Source: Perilla frutescens (lineage: Eukaryota > Streptophyta > Magnoliopsida > Lamiales > Lamiaceae). From it: a DNA stretch of 64,000 nt. The notes below the pieces were generated by a model. The model was given only the letters and a program-made list of their open reading frames with translations, did not search any database and was not told the DNA's origin. The DNA lies in NCBI GenBank assembly GCA_026008535.1, contig BRKX01000006.1, positions 7,710,501 to 7,774,500 of the forward strand, in the 5' to 3' direction. Made by a program: the position numbers and the translations under genes. Below are positions 21,501-33,818 of the stretch, piece after piece; within the stretch, counting starts at the first letter, position 1; each line of letters begins with the position of its first letter.

Positions 21501-23248
21501 TAGGGGTGGCACGGTAAGATATACCTTACTTTTTTCTCCATACCTTTACCTTACCTTACTTGGTATGAAGAAAATTCATACCATTACCTTACCTTAAGGT
21601 TCGGTATACCTTAAGTTCGGTATGAAACAAATGACATACATTTGCCGTACCTTTAGTTCGGTATACCTTACCGACATTGGTATACCTTACTAATATCGGT
21701 ATATCTTACTAAAATCAGTATACCTTATCAATATCGGTATACCTTATTATACCATCCTAGGATATATCATATATCTCATATATTTACTCAAAATATATGA
21801 AACACTCCTAATAATGATCAAAATTCAATAAAATAAAATAAATATCTTCATGTCATGATAATTAAAGTCCAATAAAATAAAATAGATATAATAATACACT
21901 TAGCATTACAATGCATTAAATATAACATAAGATTAATTATAAGTGTTAATATTGTAAATTTACTAGATATTTATAAATGTGTAACATATTTACTAGTATT
22001 ATATATCAATCATGTTTTTATAATTAATATAAATTGTATAAAATATTATAAACTTACTAAATATTACAAATTTGAAATCTTTTACTTAGAAATCGTAAGA
22101 ATTATTTACTAAGTATATACTAACAAAGAACACACTTAACATTACAATGCATTAAGTATAACATAAGATTAATTATAAGTGTTAATATTATAAATTTACT
22201 AGATATTTATAAATGTGTAACATATTTACTAGTATTATATATCAATCATGTTTTTATAATTAATATAAATTGTATAAAATATTATAAACTTACTAAATAT
22301 TACAAATTTGAAATCTTTTACTTAGAAATCGTAAGAATTATTTACTAAGTATATACTAACAAAGAACACACTTAGCATTACAATGCATTAAGTATAACAT
22401 AAGATTATTTATAAGTGTTAATATTATAAATTTACTAGATATTTATAAATGTATAACATATTTACTAATATTATATATCAATCATGTTTTTATAATTAAT
22501 ATAAATTGTATAAAATATTATAAACTTACTAAATATTATAAATTTGAAATCTTTTACTTAGAAATCGTAAGAATTATCTACTAAGTATATACTAACAAAG
22601 AACACACTTAGCATTACAATGCATTAAGTATAACATAAGATTAATTATAAATGTTAATATTGTAAATTTACTAGATATTTATAAATGTATAATATATTTA
22701 CTAGTATTATATATCAATCATGCTTTTATTATTAATATAAATTGTATAAAAATATTATAAACTTACCAAATATTATAAATTTGAAATCTTTTACTTAGAA
22801 ATTGTAATAATTATTTACTAAGTATTAATTAAGAACACATTTAATTATCATTACTATGCATTAAGTATAACATAAGATTAATTTATAAGTGTTAGATATT
22901 TACATATATATCATATTTACTAAGTAGTATATATCAAGTATCTATAATTCACATACACATATATTTATATAATATCACAAATATACCAGTATGTACCGCA
23001 CTTACGGTATATACCGGTACAACGGTATATGCCGAATTAACGGTATATACCTTAAAAATTCGGTATATCGTCGGTATCGGTATACGCCGGTATACCTCAG
23101 TTTTTAAAATTCTATACCGTTACCTTACCGAAAAATCTCGGTACGGTATCATACCTTACCGAAAATACCGGTATACCTTAAAGTTCGGTATTCCGGTATT
23201 TTTTCCGGTACGGTAAGTACGGTATGACGGTATTTTTCCCCAGCCCTA
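21501..23248. mobile_element. Non-autonomous hAT-type element, GGTATACC subterminal arrays
   Basis: Ends TAGGGGTGGC (left) and TAGGGCTGGG (right, reverse complement) are hAT-like, and the flanks CTCCCTCC (21493-21500) and CTCCCTCT (23249-23256) form an 8-bp duplication with one mismatch, the hAT size. Both ends are packed with variants of GGTATACCTTA and CGGTATACCG (about 21510-21760 and 22985-23235), presumably transposase-binding sites. The interior is a 236-bp tandem repeat and encodes nothing. Confidence 0.85.
21896..22910. repeat. 236-bp tandem repeat, about 4.3 copies
   Basis: Units start at the ACACTTA word at 21896, 22132, 22368 and 22604, exactly 236 bp apart, with a degraded fifth start near 22835. 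Copies are highly similar and marked by ATTACAATGCATTAA and GTATATACTAACAAAGAA. The array fills the interior of the hAT-type element and stops within it. Confidence 0.92.
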
Positions 23249-24178
23249 CTCCCTCTTTTTTTTTCTTTTTTTTTTTTTCTCTTTTTCAACGGGTCCTCCT
23301 TCTTCCTTCTCTTTTCAATTTTTTTTACTTTTTTATTTCTCATGTGTTATTTTTACAAACATATATTTAATTTTTTAATTTAAATTTAAATTTTTATTCA
23401 ACATCTCGCGCGGTGCATTTATTCGACACTAACACCCATGCTCGTGCATTACGCTTGATAATTATTTTTTAATAAATATATACCCTAAAATTGAATTAGT
23501 TACTAGATTTCTACCCCGTGAAATGCATGAGATCATTCATGGTCTCAAACTCAATTATTATATTTTTAATATAATTAAATGTTACATCTTCACATTTTAT
23601 AGATAATATTTTAGTAAATAAGTTATTTTTTTATTTGTCTGGTTATCTTTTTTTATATTAAACAATTATTATTTCGAAACTAAAAGAGTTAACTTAACAA
23701 TCAATAAAATAAACTAATTGCTTGAATTGCATAAATATTTAAAACTACTACAATTAAAATATTATATTATAAATACTTATTTGTATACATTGTTTGTAGT
23801 AGCATTTGTTGAATTTATAAATATAAATTTCTATTTAGTTTAGTTATACATTAATTAGAATGTTAAATAATGGTTAATTATTTCCTATTCAATATAATTA
23901 AAAAATATTATAAATGTTATATCTATGTACGTATAAAGTATAATAGAGCATTCGATCTACTCGATTATGATATTTTACCAAACAACTCATTTGATTATTT
24001 TATTTAATATGTGCATAATTATTTCACATGATAAAATATACCAAACATTATCGATTATTTCTTAATATGTGAAAACTTTCATATTTATTCATTAATACAA
24101 ATAAATTTGAATGGCATGTATATAAATGAAATATGTTATTCAATATAGCATTAAAAATGTGTCTGTGTGAGTGTGTGA

Positions 24179-24210
<32 letters not shown>

Positions 24211-24468
24211 ATAAAAAATGAAAAAAAAAATATAATTATTTATTTATATTAACTGTCAAAATCGAGTGTGATTTTTTTTAAAACGCCTCTATTTTATTAT
24301 ATTAGATATATATCACATCATAATTTTTTTATTTTTTTTTTAAAACTAGATCTAATAATTGCTAGTAATTTTTAAGGAATTAATTTCATATGTGTTTTTA
24401 GATTTATCCGTAGCTGCTATTCTGATGTCGATATAATTTAGACGTTGGCGGCGCACGATTCTCTATAA
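23249..24468. other. AT-rich spacer with polypyrimidine and GT/GA microsatellites
   Basis: A T/C-rich tract runs about 23249-23340 and a GTGTGT-then-GAGAGA microsatellite lies at about 24166-24211. No gene or definable element in between. Confidence 0.5.
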
Positions 24469-25250
24469 GAGCAACTTCAATGCTAACACCAAACCACCAA
24501 TTTGAAGCTGAAACCCACTCCATTCCTGCACCAAATCTTGCACTAAATTGGTGTTGATTGGTCCCACAGCATTTAATGCATTATTTTATTATTTAAAACC
24601 ATTATTAAATAGAGTATTTAAGAAATTTAATTTAATTTAATTTATAAATTATATATTCACTTAAATAGATTATTTAATATTCATTATTAAATAGATTATT
24701 TAATAAATTTAATTTATAAATTATATATTCATTTAATTTAAATTATAAATCATCTAAATAAATAAATAATTTCAATAAAAACACAATTAATTAAACATAA
24801 TGGATAGAATGAAGTCCCACATATTACAAATTACTAAAAATTAACTTAAATATTGAGGCCAAAATATATGTATTTTCATAAGTGTTGTAGTCTTATAATA
24901 TTTTTACTAATTGTAAGCGTTTGATGATCATTTAAAGTACTTTTATTATTCCAAACACATTATATGTTATAATTTTTTAATAGTATATAATTTTTTAATA
25001 GCATTTTTTTTTTGAAAGTATATAATTAAAAGTTATTAGTTTTAGATAATCAATAATTTAAAAAAAATAATAAATCATTAAGCATATTCATATTTCAATT
25101 ATAAAAATAAAATGGAATCTTTAAGAGAATATTTTTATTTGATGTAAAATTTGGTACTGAGCAATGGAGTTGCAAAAAAATTTAGTGTTGAAACTGTACC
25201 TATTTGATGCAGAATCTACAGCAAATAAGTGCTTAGCATTGGAGTTGCTC
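24469..25250. mobile_element. Tourist / PIF-Harbinger-type MITE
   Basis: The left end GAGCAACTTCAATGCTAA and the right end in reverse complement GAGCAACTCCAATGCTAA differ at one base over 18, and GAGCAACTCCAA-type ends are typical of plant PIF/Harbinger MITEs. Flanking trinucleotides are TAA and TGA, one mismatch from the expected 3-bp duplication. It is 782 bp, AT-rich and non-coding. A broken Harbinger coding element lies at the right edge of the window, but I cannot link the two. Confidence 0.75.
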
Positions 25251-26048
25251 TGAGGAATTTACTTAACCATCATTTTGGTTCAAGGCGAATTATGTTGAAG
25301 TCAGCTTCCAGAAAAACATTTTGGATATATCTTATAAGGAATTCCGAATCGATTGGTTTCTCAAATAATTTGAAATGTCTTATGCTAGCAGCCACATAAT
25401 AACAGACGTATACTCTAAATATTCTTGTAAATTCTTTTAACATGCATGGTTAAATATTTATTATCTATAATGGTCATGTAACTACCCACTTTTCTTTTGA
25501 AAAAAAAAAAAAAGTATATTATCCACTTTATAATTACACCTTAAAATATACTCATGTTTTGTGTGTATTTGTCCAAATTAAAACCTCTGAAGGTCTCTTA
25601 ATAAAATTTCTTACACGGTATTGTTCTTTTTTTATTAGTGGGGGAATTGAGATTCCCTCAACGTTGTGGGGGAGGAATATCAACTAATTACCTACATGCA
25701 AGTGTTTATACATGTACGTAAGTGATTCAATTTTCAAGCAAAAGTTAGTGTGTATTCAATTTTTATAATTTAACACTATGAAATTTGTATTTCATTTTAT
25801 ACTTGAAATCAATTGAAAATGATCACATTAGATCTGTTGTGCTCGTCATCGTGAAAAAAATCCCCGATTGTGATCACGCTGGGTGGAAGGGATCAGACTG
25901 AAATTTTCTTTAATACAATTTATCTCTCTTATTATATATAATTTGAGGGCTACTATATCAAAAGGGGAGGTCTCCTGTGCAGGAGCCTCCCCCGCGAGAC
26001 GTCGTGCGGCGTGACCCATGCGCACCCCGCTGACCCACGCGCGGCGTG
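25251..26048. other. Spacer ending in a GC-rich segment
   Basis: Mostly AT-rich. From 25964 it becomes GC-rich with a hairpin and CACGCGCGGCG words, and the hAT element at 26057 is inserted into that segment. No gene. Confidence 0.45.
25964..25992. other. Hairpin, 12-bp stem with one bulge
   Basis: GGGGAGG-T-CTCCT, loop GTGC, AGGAGCCTCCCC. It is nearly perfect and GC-rich in an AT-rich setting. It could be a terminal hairpin of a transposon or a terminator-like fold; I cannot assign it. Confidence 0.6.
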
Positions 26049-26056
26049 TGTACGAC

Positions 26057-27926
26057 CAAGGATGAAAATATCGCGAAATATCGCGGATATATCGCAGATA
26101 TATCGCGGATATTGACATTGCGATACGGATATTGAGGGGAATATCTTTTTTCCCGAGTATCGACGAGAAATCGCAAAATATCGCAATATATCGCAAGATA
26201 TCGCAAAATATCGCAAGATATCACAATATATCGCGACTTTTTTAATATTTCTATAATATATTTTGATTTTTATTTAATACTATATATTTTTGTGATCTTT
26301 TTTAGGTCTTCAATGTAATTATTTGAGTTCCAATATTCTTTGCTTTATAAAGACATTTCACTTTGCAAAAAAAATATAAGAGAAAGAAGATTGGGAAATC
26401 AACGGATGTCTTAGAAAGAATAGTAAGATTCATCCAATATAATCAAGGATCATAAGTATATATATGGTTTGTTAAAGGATGTGGTGCTGGAGGTTGGTTC
26501 TAAAAATGTTGTACAGATTGTTACTGATAATGGTTCCGCTTTTTTGAAAGAATGAAAAAAACTCATAAGTATGATCTGTATTGGACACCATGTGCTGCTC
26601 ACTGTATCAACTTAATATTTGAAGATATTGGAAAAAAAGAGACTGTTGTAGAGGTAATTGCAAAGGCTAGACAATTAACCAATTACATTTATAATCATGG
26701 TTGGCTACTTGCACTCATGCGGGAGATGTGTCGAGGAGATATTGTACGCCCAGGAGCTACACGTTTTGCAACAAATTATAAGGTTGCAGAGCAAGAATAT
26801 CTAGATCTGGTAGATATAACAGATGATGAAAATGATGAAAAAGGAAATCCACTTTTTCAATGGGTTCGCCCTGCACACTTAGATGATAATGAGGGAAATT
26901 CTGATCCAAAAATAGTTGCTATGACTCGTGATTATGGCATTAATGTGAATCAAGTATTACAAAAAGAAGTGGGTAATACTTTTCGTGATTCAAAAACAGA
27001 TAACTCAACAGAGGATGGGGAAAATAGTGATGGAGGAAATGATGGAAGTGGTAGAAATGATGATGGTAGTGGAAATGGTGTGAAAAATCAAGACGATTAT
27101 GGTTTAAGCCATACGTTATTGAGTCCATTCAGTTGTGAGGCCAACTTCACTCATGCAACACAAGATATGGACCACGGAAGTAGAGGTAGAGGTTCTGGAA
27201 TAGGTGCAATAGGAAAGGAATACATAAGGAGACATGCATGGACTCAAGAAGAAAGTCCACAGACTGATATTGAAGAACTTTTTGCCAATCTTGATTCTAC
27301 GAATATGGGTAGCACTGATCATAGTGATATGTCCCAAGATTCATATGCTTCTTACACATATAGGAGTTCACAAATTGATTGGACTACTCAAAATGTGTAT
27401 CAACAAAATAATTGGGTCAATGGACATTATCCAATTCATGGTGAAGCTGTTGGAATAAATCAAGAAACATATCAAGCGCATGTGCATAATTATATCCATA
27501 ATTACTCGAACGTGATAAGTTGGTACCAATATTTTTTAGAACAAGATGACATTCCATCTACTATATTTGAACCTCATAGATCCTCATTTTGGTATTAATT
27601 GTACTTTATAATGTTTATTTAGTCATTTTATGTTGTATTATGTATTATTTTGTCAAATGTATTGTCTCAGGCGGTATTTATATAATGTATTATTAATATA
27701 TTTGCTTTCAAAATACAATTCTATCAAAAAAATTAGTGGAATATGTGCATAATAATATGTCATAATAGTTCCTAAAATTTCATGCTAAATTTCCAAGATT
27801 TTAATATGATTTCCGTCATTTTTTTCAATTTTCTGCGATATCGATATGCGATATCGATATATCCGTCGATATATCCGTAAAATTGAAGTTGCGATATATG
27901 TTGCGATAGCGATATTTTCATCCTTG
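26057..27926. mobile_element. hAT element with exact 8-bp duplication and transposase remnant
   Basis: The terminal inverted repeat CAAGGATGAAAATATCG is perfect at both ends, and the flanks carry the exact direct repeat TGTACGAC (26049-26056 and 27927-27934), the hAT hallmark. Subterminal regions are dense in ATATCGC/GATATATCG words (about 26068-26235 and 27835-27915). The interior holds a deleted hAT transposase gene. Exact ends and duplication suggest a fairly recent insertion of a non-autonomous copy. Confidence 0.93.
26440..27598 (+). pseudogene. hAT transposase remnant (DUF659-type), internally deleted
   Basis: From about 26468 one frame encodes a VVQIVTDNGSAF segment containing a catalytic-type Asp of the RNase H fold. 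It reaches a TGA at 26554-26556, and the next frame (ATG 26552) continues with YWTPCAAHC, FIYNH-like and a GATRFATN motif, all typical of DUF659 hAT transposases. At about residue 75 (near 26780) the sequence jumps to an acidic C-terminal tail (PLFQWVRPAHLDD), so the middle of the catalytic domain and the C-terminal dimerisation domain are missing in frame. The remaining tail is rich in Gly, Asn, Asp and Ser. Not functional. Confidence 0.85.
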
Positions 27927-27944
27927 TGTACGACACGCGCCTGC

Positions 27945-28345
27945 GTTTTTCCTTTTTTTTTTCTTTTTCTTTTTCTAGTTTCGTTTTTTTTTGCCTTTTT
28001 CTGTTTTTCTTTTTAGTTTTTTCTGTTTTTCATTTTATTTTTTCTTAAAAAAACACATATAAATCCCTAAAAAATCCCCCCAAATAAATTATAAAAAATA
28101 CAAAATAAACCCTAAAAACACCCCCAAAAAAATCATAAAAAACAGAAAATAAACCTCTAAAAACACCCCCAAAAAACCCTAAAAAACAAAATAAATCCCT
28201 AAAAACACCCCCCACAAAATCCTAAAAAATACAAAATAAACCCCTAAAAACACCCCCAAAAATATAAAATAAAATCCTAAAAACACCCCCAAAAAAAGAA
28301 AAAAAAAAACAAAAAAAAAATCCCTAAAAAACACAAAAAAAACAC
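27945..28345. repeat. Polypyrimidine tract followed by a CCCTAAAAACACCCCC array
   Basis: 27945-28045 is a T/C tract with TTTTTCTG words. From about 28060 to 28345 units of roughly 40-45 bp repeat CCCTAAAAACACCCCCAAAA, linked by AAATAAAC-type spacers, about six times. The complementary pattern GTGTTTTTGGGGG appears near 30380. The C-rich units resemble telomere-type sequence only superficially. Confidence 0.75.
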
Positions 28346-29212
28346 GAATTGGTACTATTTAATGTTCGAATTGATACTATGGGTGGCGAATTTTTTTCTT
28401 TTTTGCGCGGATCAGATGCGGGTCGGCCCGGATTGGAACGGGTCCGTCTCATGGGCCGACTCATGCACCTGATGTACAGGAGATTTGGCGATGTCAAAAT
28501 GATAGATTTGATTACTCATAACCATAACGCATGTGGAATAATGATTGCGAATTTTCCTGATCGTCAAAAAAAAAAGTAAAATAAAATAAAATATTGGCGG
28601 CGCAAAATTGCACGAAACAAAGGAGTACATGATTTTTCAATTGGGAAAATTATTGTCCGCCCCTTCGAATAATACCTGCAAAATCGAAGATGTCGTGCCA
28701 CTTCAGTAATTAAATAAAAAAAATACTGATGTAACACGGTATGTCTGGTAAGTGGGCAGTAACCATATGTAGGTTCTATTTAGAAAATTTCCCCTTCAAT
28801 TGCATGTGTTTTTTTGACAAATCCTATGAAAAGTGACAACCAGGTAAGATGCGATGATTACGGTTTGCCCTCTAAACTTTGAATGCTGTGGTCAATTAAT
28901 TATATTATCATTTTTTCGTCTTCTATTTTATCTCGCTTTCAGATATATACACATATGGTTTCTATATATATATGTATATATATTATCAAATTGTGAGATT
29001 TGGACAGAAATTATTCCCTTTTGTCATTCAAGATATTAAATATTATATACATATATATTATATATTGATGAACAAATTAAAAACTAAAAATAGAAATACA
29101 AATAGCATATAAATTCTTATTTTCAATACGAACTTTAAGATATTTATAACACCACAACACAAACTTACATTCTTAATTTTACGATTACAAATCTACATGA
29201 TTTAAAAATTTA
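28346..29212. other. Spacer
   Basis: Short GC-rich piece (28400-28460) and AT-rich DNA. The reading frame at 28349-28579 has no recognisable domain and is not called. Confidence 0.4.
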
Positions 29213-29456
29213 CTCCCTCTGTTTCTGAATAAATGTCATTCTATCTAGCATTTTAATTTTGTTTCAAAAAAAATATCATTCTACAAATTCGAGGAAAAAA
29301 AATCACATTTTTACACATTTACCCTCATTTAATGTATTTATATATCCATATTTAATTCATTTAATGTATTCACACAAGGGTATATTAGGTATCTCAATTA
29401 ATTTATTAATCTATGTGCATTCATCCACAGTGACACTTAATTGGAAACGGAGGAAA
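29213..29456. mobile_element. Stowaway-type MITE
   Basis: TA-flanked, about 244 bp. The left arm CTCCCTCTGTTTCTGAATAA and the right arm in reverse complement TTTCCTCCGTTTCCAATTAA both run into GTGTCA or ATGTCATT. Interior words are shared with the MITE at 20.0 kb, so the two are related. Confidence 0.7.
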
Positions 29457-30575
29457 TATAAAAATTGTGTCTGATAGATAATTAAATATTATTAAAGTGT
29501 ATTAGTTGTTGGGGTAGTACCCCAACATGTAAGTTAGAATTTCCCTCAATTAACACACATAACCGATCAATGTAGTCGTCTCCTTCACCAACTACACATG
29601 AAACATCATCGTTTACTTATCAGACGACGATACGCGCGTATTAATCCGACATCCACGTCATACTCGATTACACTCAATTTAAATTGATGACATACGTACT
29701 GTAAATTAAAAAAAAATATATAAATTTATACGCTAAGGATAACATTTAAAAATTCGTGTTAATTAAAAAACAAATTTTAGTGTTTGTGTGTATATATATA
29801 TATATTTCGTGATACTTACACAATTAACCCTAAAATTAAAGATGAAAAGACAACGGCTGTTTTCAAATTGAATACCCTGATTTTGACCCCCGTGTATACA
29901 TGAAGGTGACCAAGAATAAAAGCAGCAATTAACGTTGACTAGTGATAATCGAGTTTGTTATTATATAAAGTCAAAACAGATTTTGATATCTTTATTCGTG
30001 ATAAAGTCAAACAAATATATATATTTATATGCCAAATCTCCAGTACATCATCCCAAATCCAACAAGACTCATACATCCATCAGATAGGTCGGAGTCAATG
30101 TTGGTGTCGACCGCAAAAAAAAAGTGTTAAAAATAGTTTCAATCCTAACACTAAAAAATATCACTAAAATTCAAAAAGTATCATTTGTATCATTAAAAAT
30201 TAACCAGTCTGCTACTTATCTTATATGAGTTTATGTAGTTTAAATTGTGATTTTTTCCATTCTAATTAATGTTTAGTGGTTAGGAATTTAGGTTTTTTTA
30301 GGGTTCATGGTTTTTTAAGGTCCATGGTTTTTTAAAGGTTTTTTTTAGTATCTTTTAGAGTTTTTAGGTGTTTATGTTGTGTTTTTGGGGGTTGATTTTT
30401 ATTTAGGTTTAATCTCAATTAGGGGTTATATTTATTTCAAAAAAAATAAAATTCATTCACTTTTATTTTAAGGTTCACTAAATCCATTTTAGGGAATATA
30501 TTTATTTCAAAATTAGATTTTTTTTAATTTCAAAATTACCATTTATTTTGTTTTGATAAAATTAAATTAGATATC
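29457..30575. other. AT-rich spacer
   Basis: No gene. About 30140-30250 contains TATCATT words like those in several inverted-repeat elements of the window, and about 30290-30430 is G/T-rich with TTTTTAGG and TTTTTGGGGG words complementary to the array at 28.1 kb. Confidence 0.45.
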
Positions 30576-30808
30576 ATACATGAGACGGTCAATACTCACA
30601 TGCGGGGTTCATTATTTATGGGTGGAGTATCATTAACTCACATGTGAGTATCATTATTTATACCCGCATGTGAGTATCATTATTTATGAGTGAAGTATCA
30701 TTAACTCACATGTATCATTATTTATGGGTGAAGTATCATTATTTATGAGTGAAGTATCATTAACTCACATGTATTGATCCGTCTCATGTATGAGACCGTC
30801 TCATACAA

Positions 30809-30811
<3 letters not shown>
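30576..30811. mobile_element. Small inverted-repeat element related to the 11.1-kb element
   Basis: The right end in reverse complement starts ACTTGTATGAGACGGTCTCA, the same opening as the 11.1-kb element (ACTTGTATAAGACCGTCT). The inner inverted pair is CATACATGAGACGG (left, 30577-30590) against the copy near 30778-30790. The interior is again made of GAAGTATCATTA and ACTCACATGT words. The left arm lacks the outermost 20 bp, so that end may be truncated. Confidence 0.6.
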
Positions 30812-30859
<48 letters not shown>

Positions 30860-32685
30860 CCATTACACCGTCCTAAGATGCACATGAGAGTGCCCCATAT
30901 ATATAATTATATTGTTTTGACTTTGAATTCAGCGAACAAAATTAAACTCCAAAATTAAAATTGCAATTCAACTGTTAACTATAACAAGCTACTGAATCAT
31001 ATATAGTAGTCAAAATCTCAAATACCATATATACTAATTGAATTAGAAACAAATCAACAATGGGTTTTAACTTTTAAGGAGTCGTTGATCATATATATAG
31101 GTTCCCATTTTCTTACATTCCTTATTCCATTTTCCATTCAAGTTTCAACAATCAAAATTTTTAATTTTTTTCTACTTTTTATTTTAATTGTTTTAGTTCA
31201 TTCTACCCAATTAGAATTTATTATAATTTTTTAATATTTAATTTTTAAATAATCAGTTAATAACTAAAAATTGAAAGTTAAATAATAACTATATATTAAA
31301 CTCTAATTAACATGTGAAAAATTAAATAAAATACAAAAAAATTGAAATCAAAGAAAAAATAGAGAAAGTACCTAATTAAAAAAAAATGTGGAATAGGAAT
31401 TGCAATGTAACACGGGATCCTATCGGGTCATTGTTAGCACATTAATATTGAGTATATTATAAATCAATAGACAATTATATATTAAAATATTTGTCCTTAG
31501 TGACTAGTCATTAGTAATCATCCTTTAATCTAGAGCGATTCCTTGTAACTATGATTTTAGGACATGCATGTACGTGAATTGATATAGGGTTGAGGTGGAA
31601 AATATAATTAATTTGTGTTTGTCTGTTCGTATAGAGGTATATTTCACTTCCTAATCGCATGATTTTTAATAAACTGTCCATTTTGTTGTAATTAATTTGG
31701 TGCTTAACTTTTCGGTGATTGTATAATATTATATACGGCTATACCCCACCTATTTATATAATATTGATATCTATTTTAATTTGCTAGTTTCCCAAGCAGC
31801 TGGCAGAAAGGACATATTCCAGTAATAGTACTAAGATAAATGAATCTGCCAAAGAATTGAAGATAATGCTATGAAATTATTTCAAATTGTCTTAGCAGCC
31901 TCGGTCCATATTATATTCAATATTATATTCTATTATATAAGACAAAAGGTCAGAAACATCGCCGAAAAAGAAAAAAAATATTATAAAACGTGTGTGGTAC
32001 ATAAGCTACACATTTTATAATAGCTATATGAGCTGCTTTAATAATTATTTAAAAATGAATATCTGTTATGAGCTTAAAATAGTTTTAGTTATGCGATTTT
32101 AGGAGCTTCTAGATCTCATTTGATGGCTATTTAATTATAATGAAAATATCTAAATATGTTCATCGATGAAAATATGATAACAGGAGAGTCCGATTAATAC
32201 ATAAATAGGGTTATGAAACAAGGTTTTTTATGAGCTCATATATATATATATATACATATTCTAATTTCTAGATTAATATTAATATCTCATATTGCCGACG
32301 TTAAAAAAGAAGATAATTTTTGTATTTTTTTAATTTCTCAATTGTGCAAATTAAAATTATTTAATGTTCTGTATAGTTTGGTATCCATAATTAATTATAA
32401 GCAGTATTTTTTTTTTTACAACTTCAAAAGACAAAATTAAATGTAATATCTAAATGGGTGTAGACCTCTTAATTAAGCTGTAACCCAACTTATTTCCATA
32501 TAAAATATATGTAAATATATAGTTAATTGTATGCGAGGCTCTACCTAACTTTTTCGGAGGGCGTATGGCCAATCCATATCCCTGGATAAGTGTGCCAACT
32601 TTTTCATTGGTTCCAATTCATCCTGCTCTGTTAATTGAATATATATACACATTAGTTCATTCAACTTTGGACTTTATATACCACA

Positions 32686-32725
<40 letters not shown>

Positions 32726-33818
32726 GCCAAGTTCCACGAGAGCCACAAGGAATTCATGATACGCCAGGCCAGTATATATAATAAATTTCCAATTGCAATC
32801 GGCGGATCCCCCAAAGGGAGGTATGGCAATTAGCAAGTGGGAGATTATATTATATATACAAAGAGAAGGATGAAGTGTATATATATAGATATATACACCA
32901 TATATAACCAAAAATAATAATGAATTTTGTCCTTTGATTTTATATATTAATTACTTTAATTATTGTGCACTTCAATTACTATTTTATTTTCTTATTTGTT
33001 ATAATAATTTGAAGGGTTATTTTGTAATATATATGTACTGTAATTCAATATTCCATAACTCTATAAGGAATATGAACCCAATACACACCGTCAAACTACC
33101 CTCGTCATGAAAAAAATAAAAATAATAGCAATATTAAAGCATTACTGACTCAAGAAAGAACTATAATTGATAATTAAATTAATAATATGCATATAGTCGT
33201 CCATCCTGAAATAACTAATGAAGTGCTAATTATGCATGGGAATCACGCCCTGCATATATATATGTTAATGACCAAATTAGAGTATTACCCTCGCGAATTA
33301 TCATTCATCTATATATATATCAATGTGAAAATCCTATATTACATTTTTTTTATGACATCAGATTAATATTCTAGAATTTGGAGGCTACGTACTTTACTCA
33401 TATTATATTTTTTATTATATTAATCAGCCGCTAACAACTACTCGAAGAAAATGCACAAGTGCAACGAAGAAGAAATTAAAGAAAAACCTTATTCAATTCA
33501 AACCAAACCCTCCTCGACAAGTAACGTAACAAGACTTTTTATTCATTACACTAAGCCACCTTCCGAAATTCATCATCTCCCACAGCAAACCTCAAACACG
33601 AAACGCGTTACAAAATTATTTAAATTACAGTGAAAAACAATAAAATAAATAAATAAGCTAAGACATATCATGAACAAGCAAAATACATTATTAATTGATC
33701 ATCAACTTTCCACCGTTGACTCGACACTATTTAATTTATTCCCCTTGATTATTGTGTTTTCAGGTCGTCCCAAAATACAAAAAAAAAGGTTGAAAAAATA
33801 TCTCCGATCAAATCAATT
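30812..33818. other. AT-rich spacer between transposons and laccase B
   Basis: Contains (AT)n tracts at about 30813-30857 and 32690-32720. The segment 31130-31380 resembles the interior of the palindromic MITEs at 37.7 and 40.4 kb but lacks clear termini. The part adjoining 33819 is the 3' flank of laccase B. No gene seen. Confidence 0.5.

Noticed and set aside
21896..22910. CRISPR-like array
   Set aside because: Units are contiguous 236-bp repeats without spacers, in a plant hAT element.
25846..26224. Three overlapping minus-strand frames rich in Ile, Arg, Tyr
   Set aside because: They read through the ATATCGC array of the hAT end; the repeated word makes the residue pattern.
28060..28345. 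Interstitial telomere repeat
   Set aside because: The units are CCCTAAAAACACCCCC, not runs of CCCTAAA; similarity is partial.
28349..28579. 76-codon frame in a GC-rich patch
   Set aside because: No recognisable motif, promoter or conservation signal.
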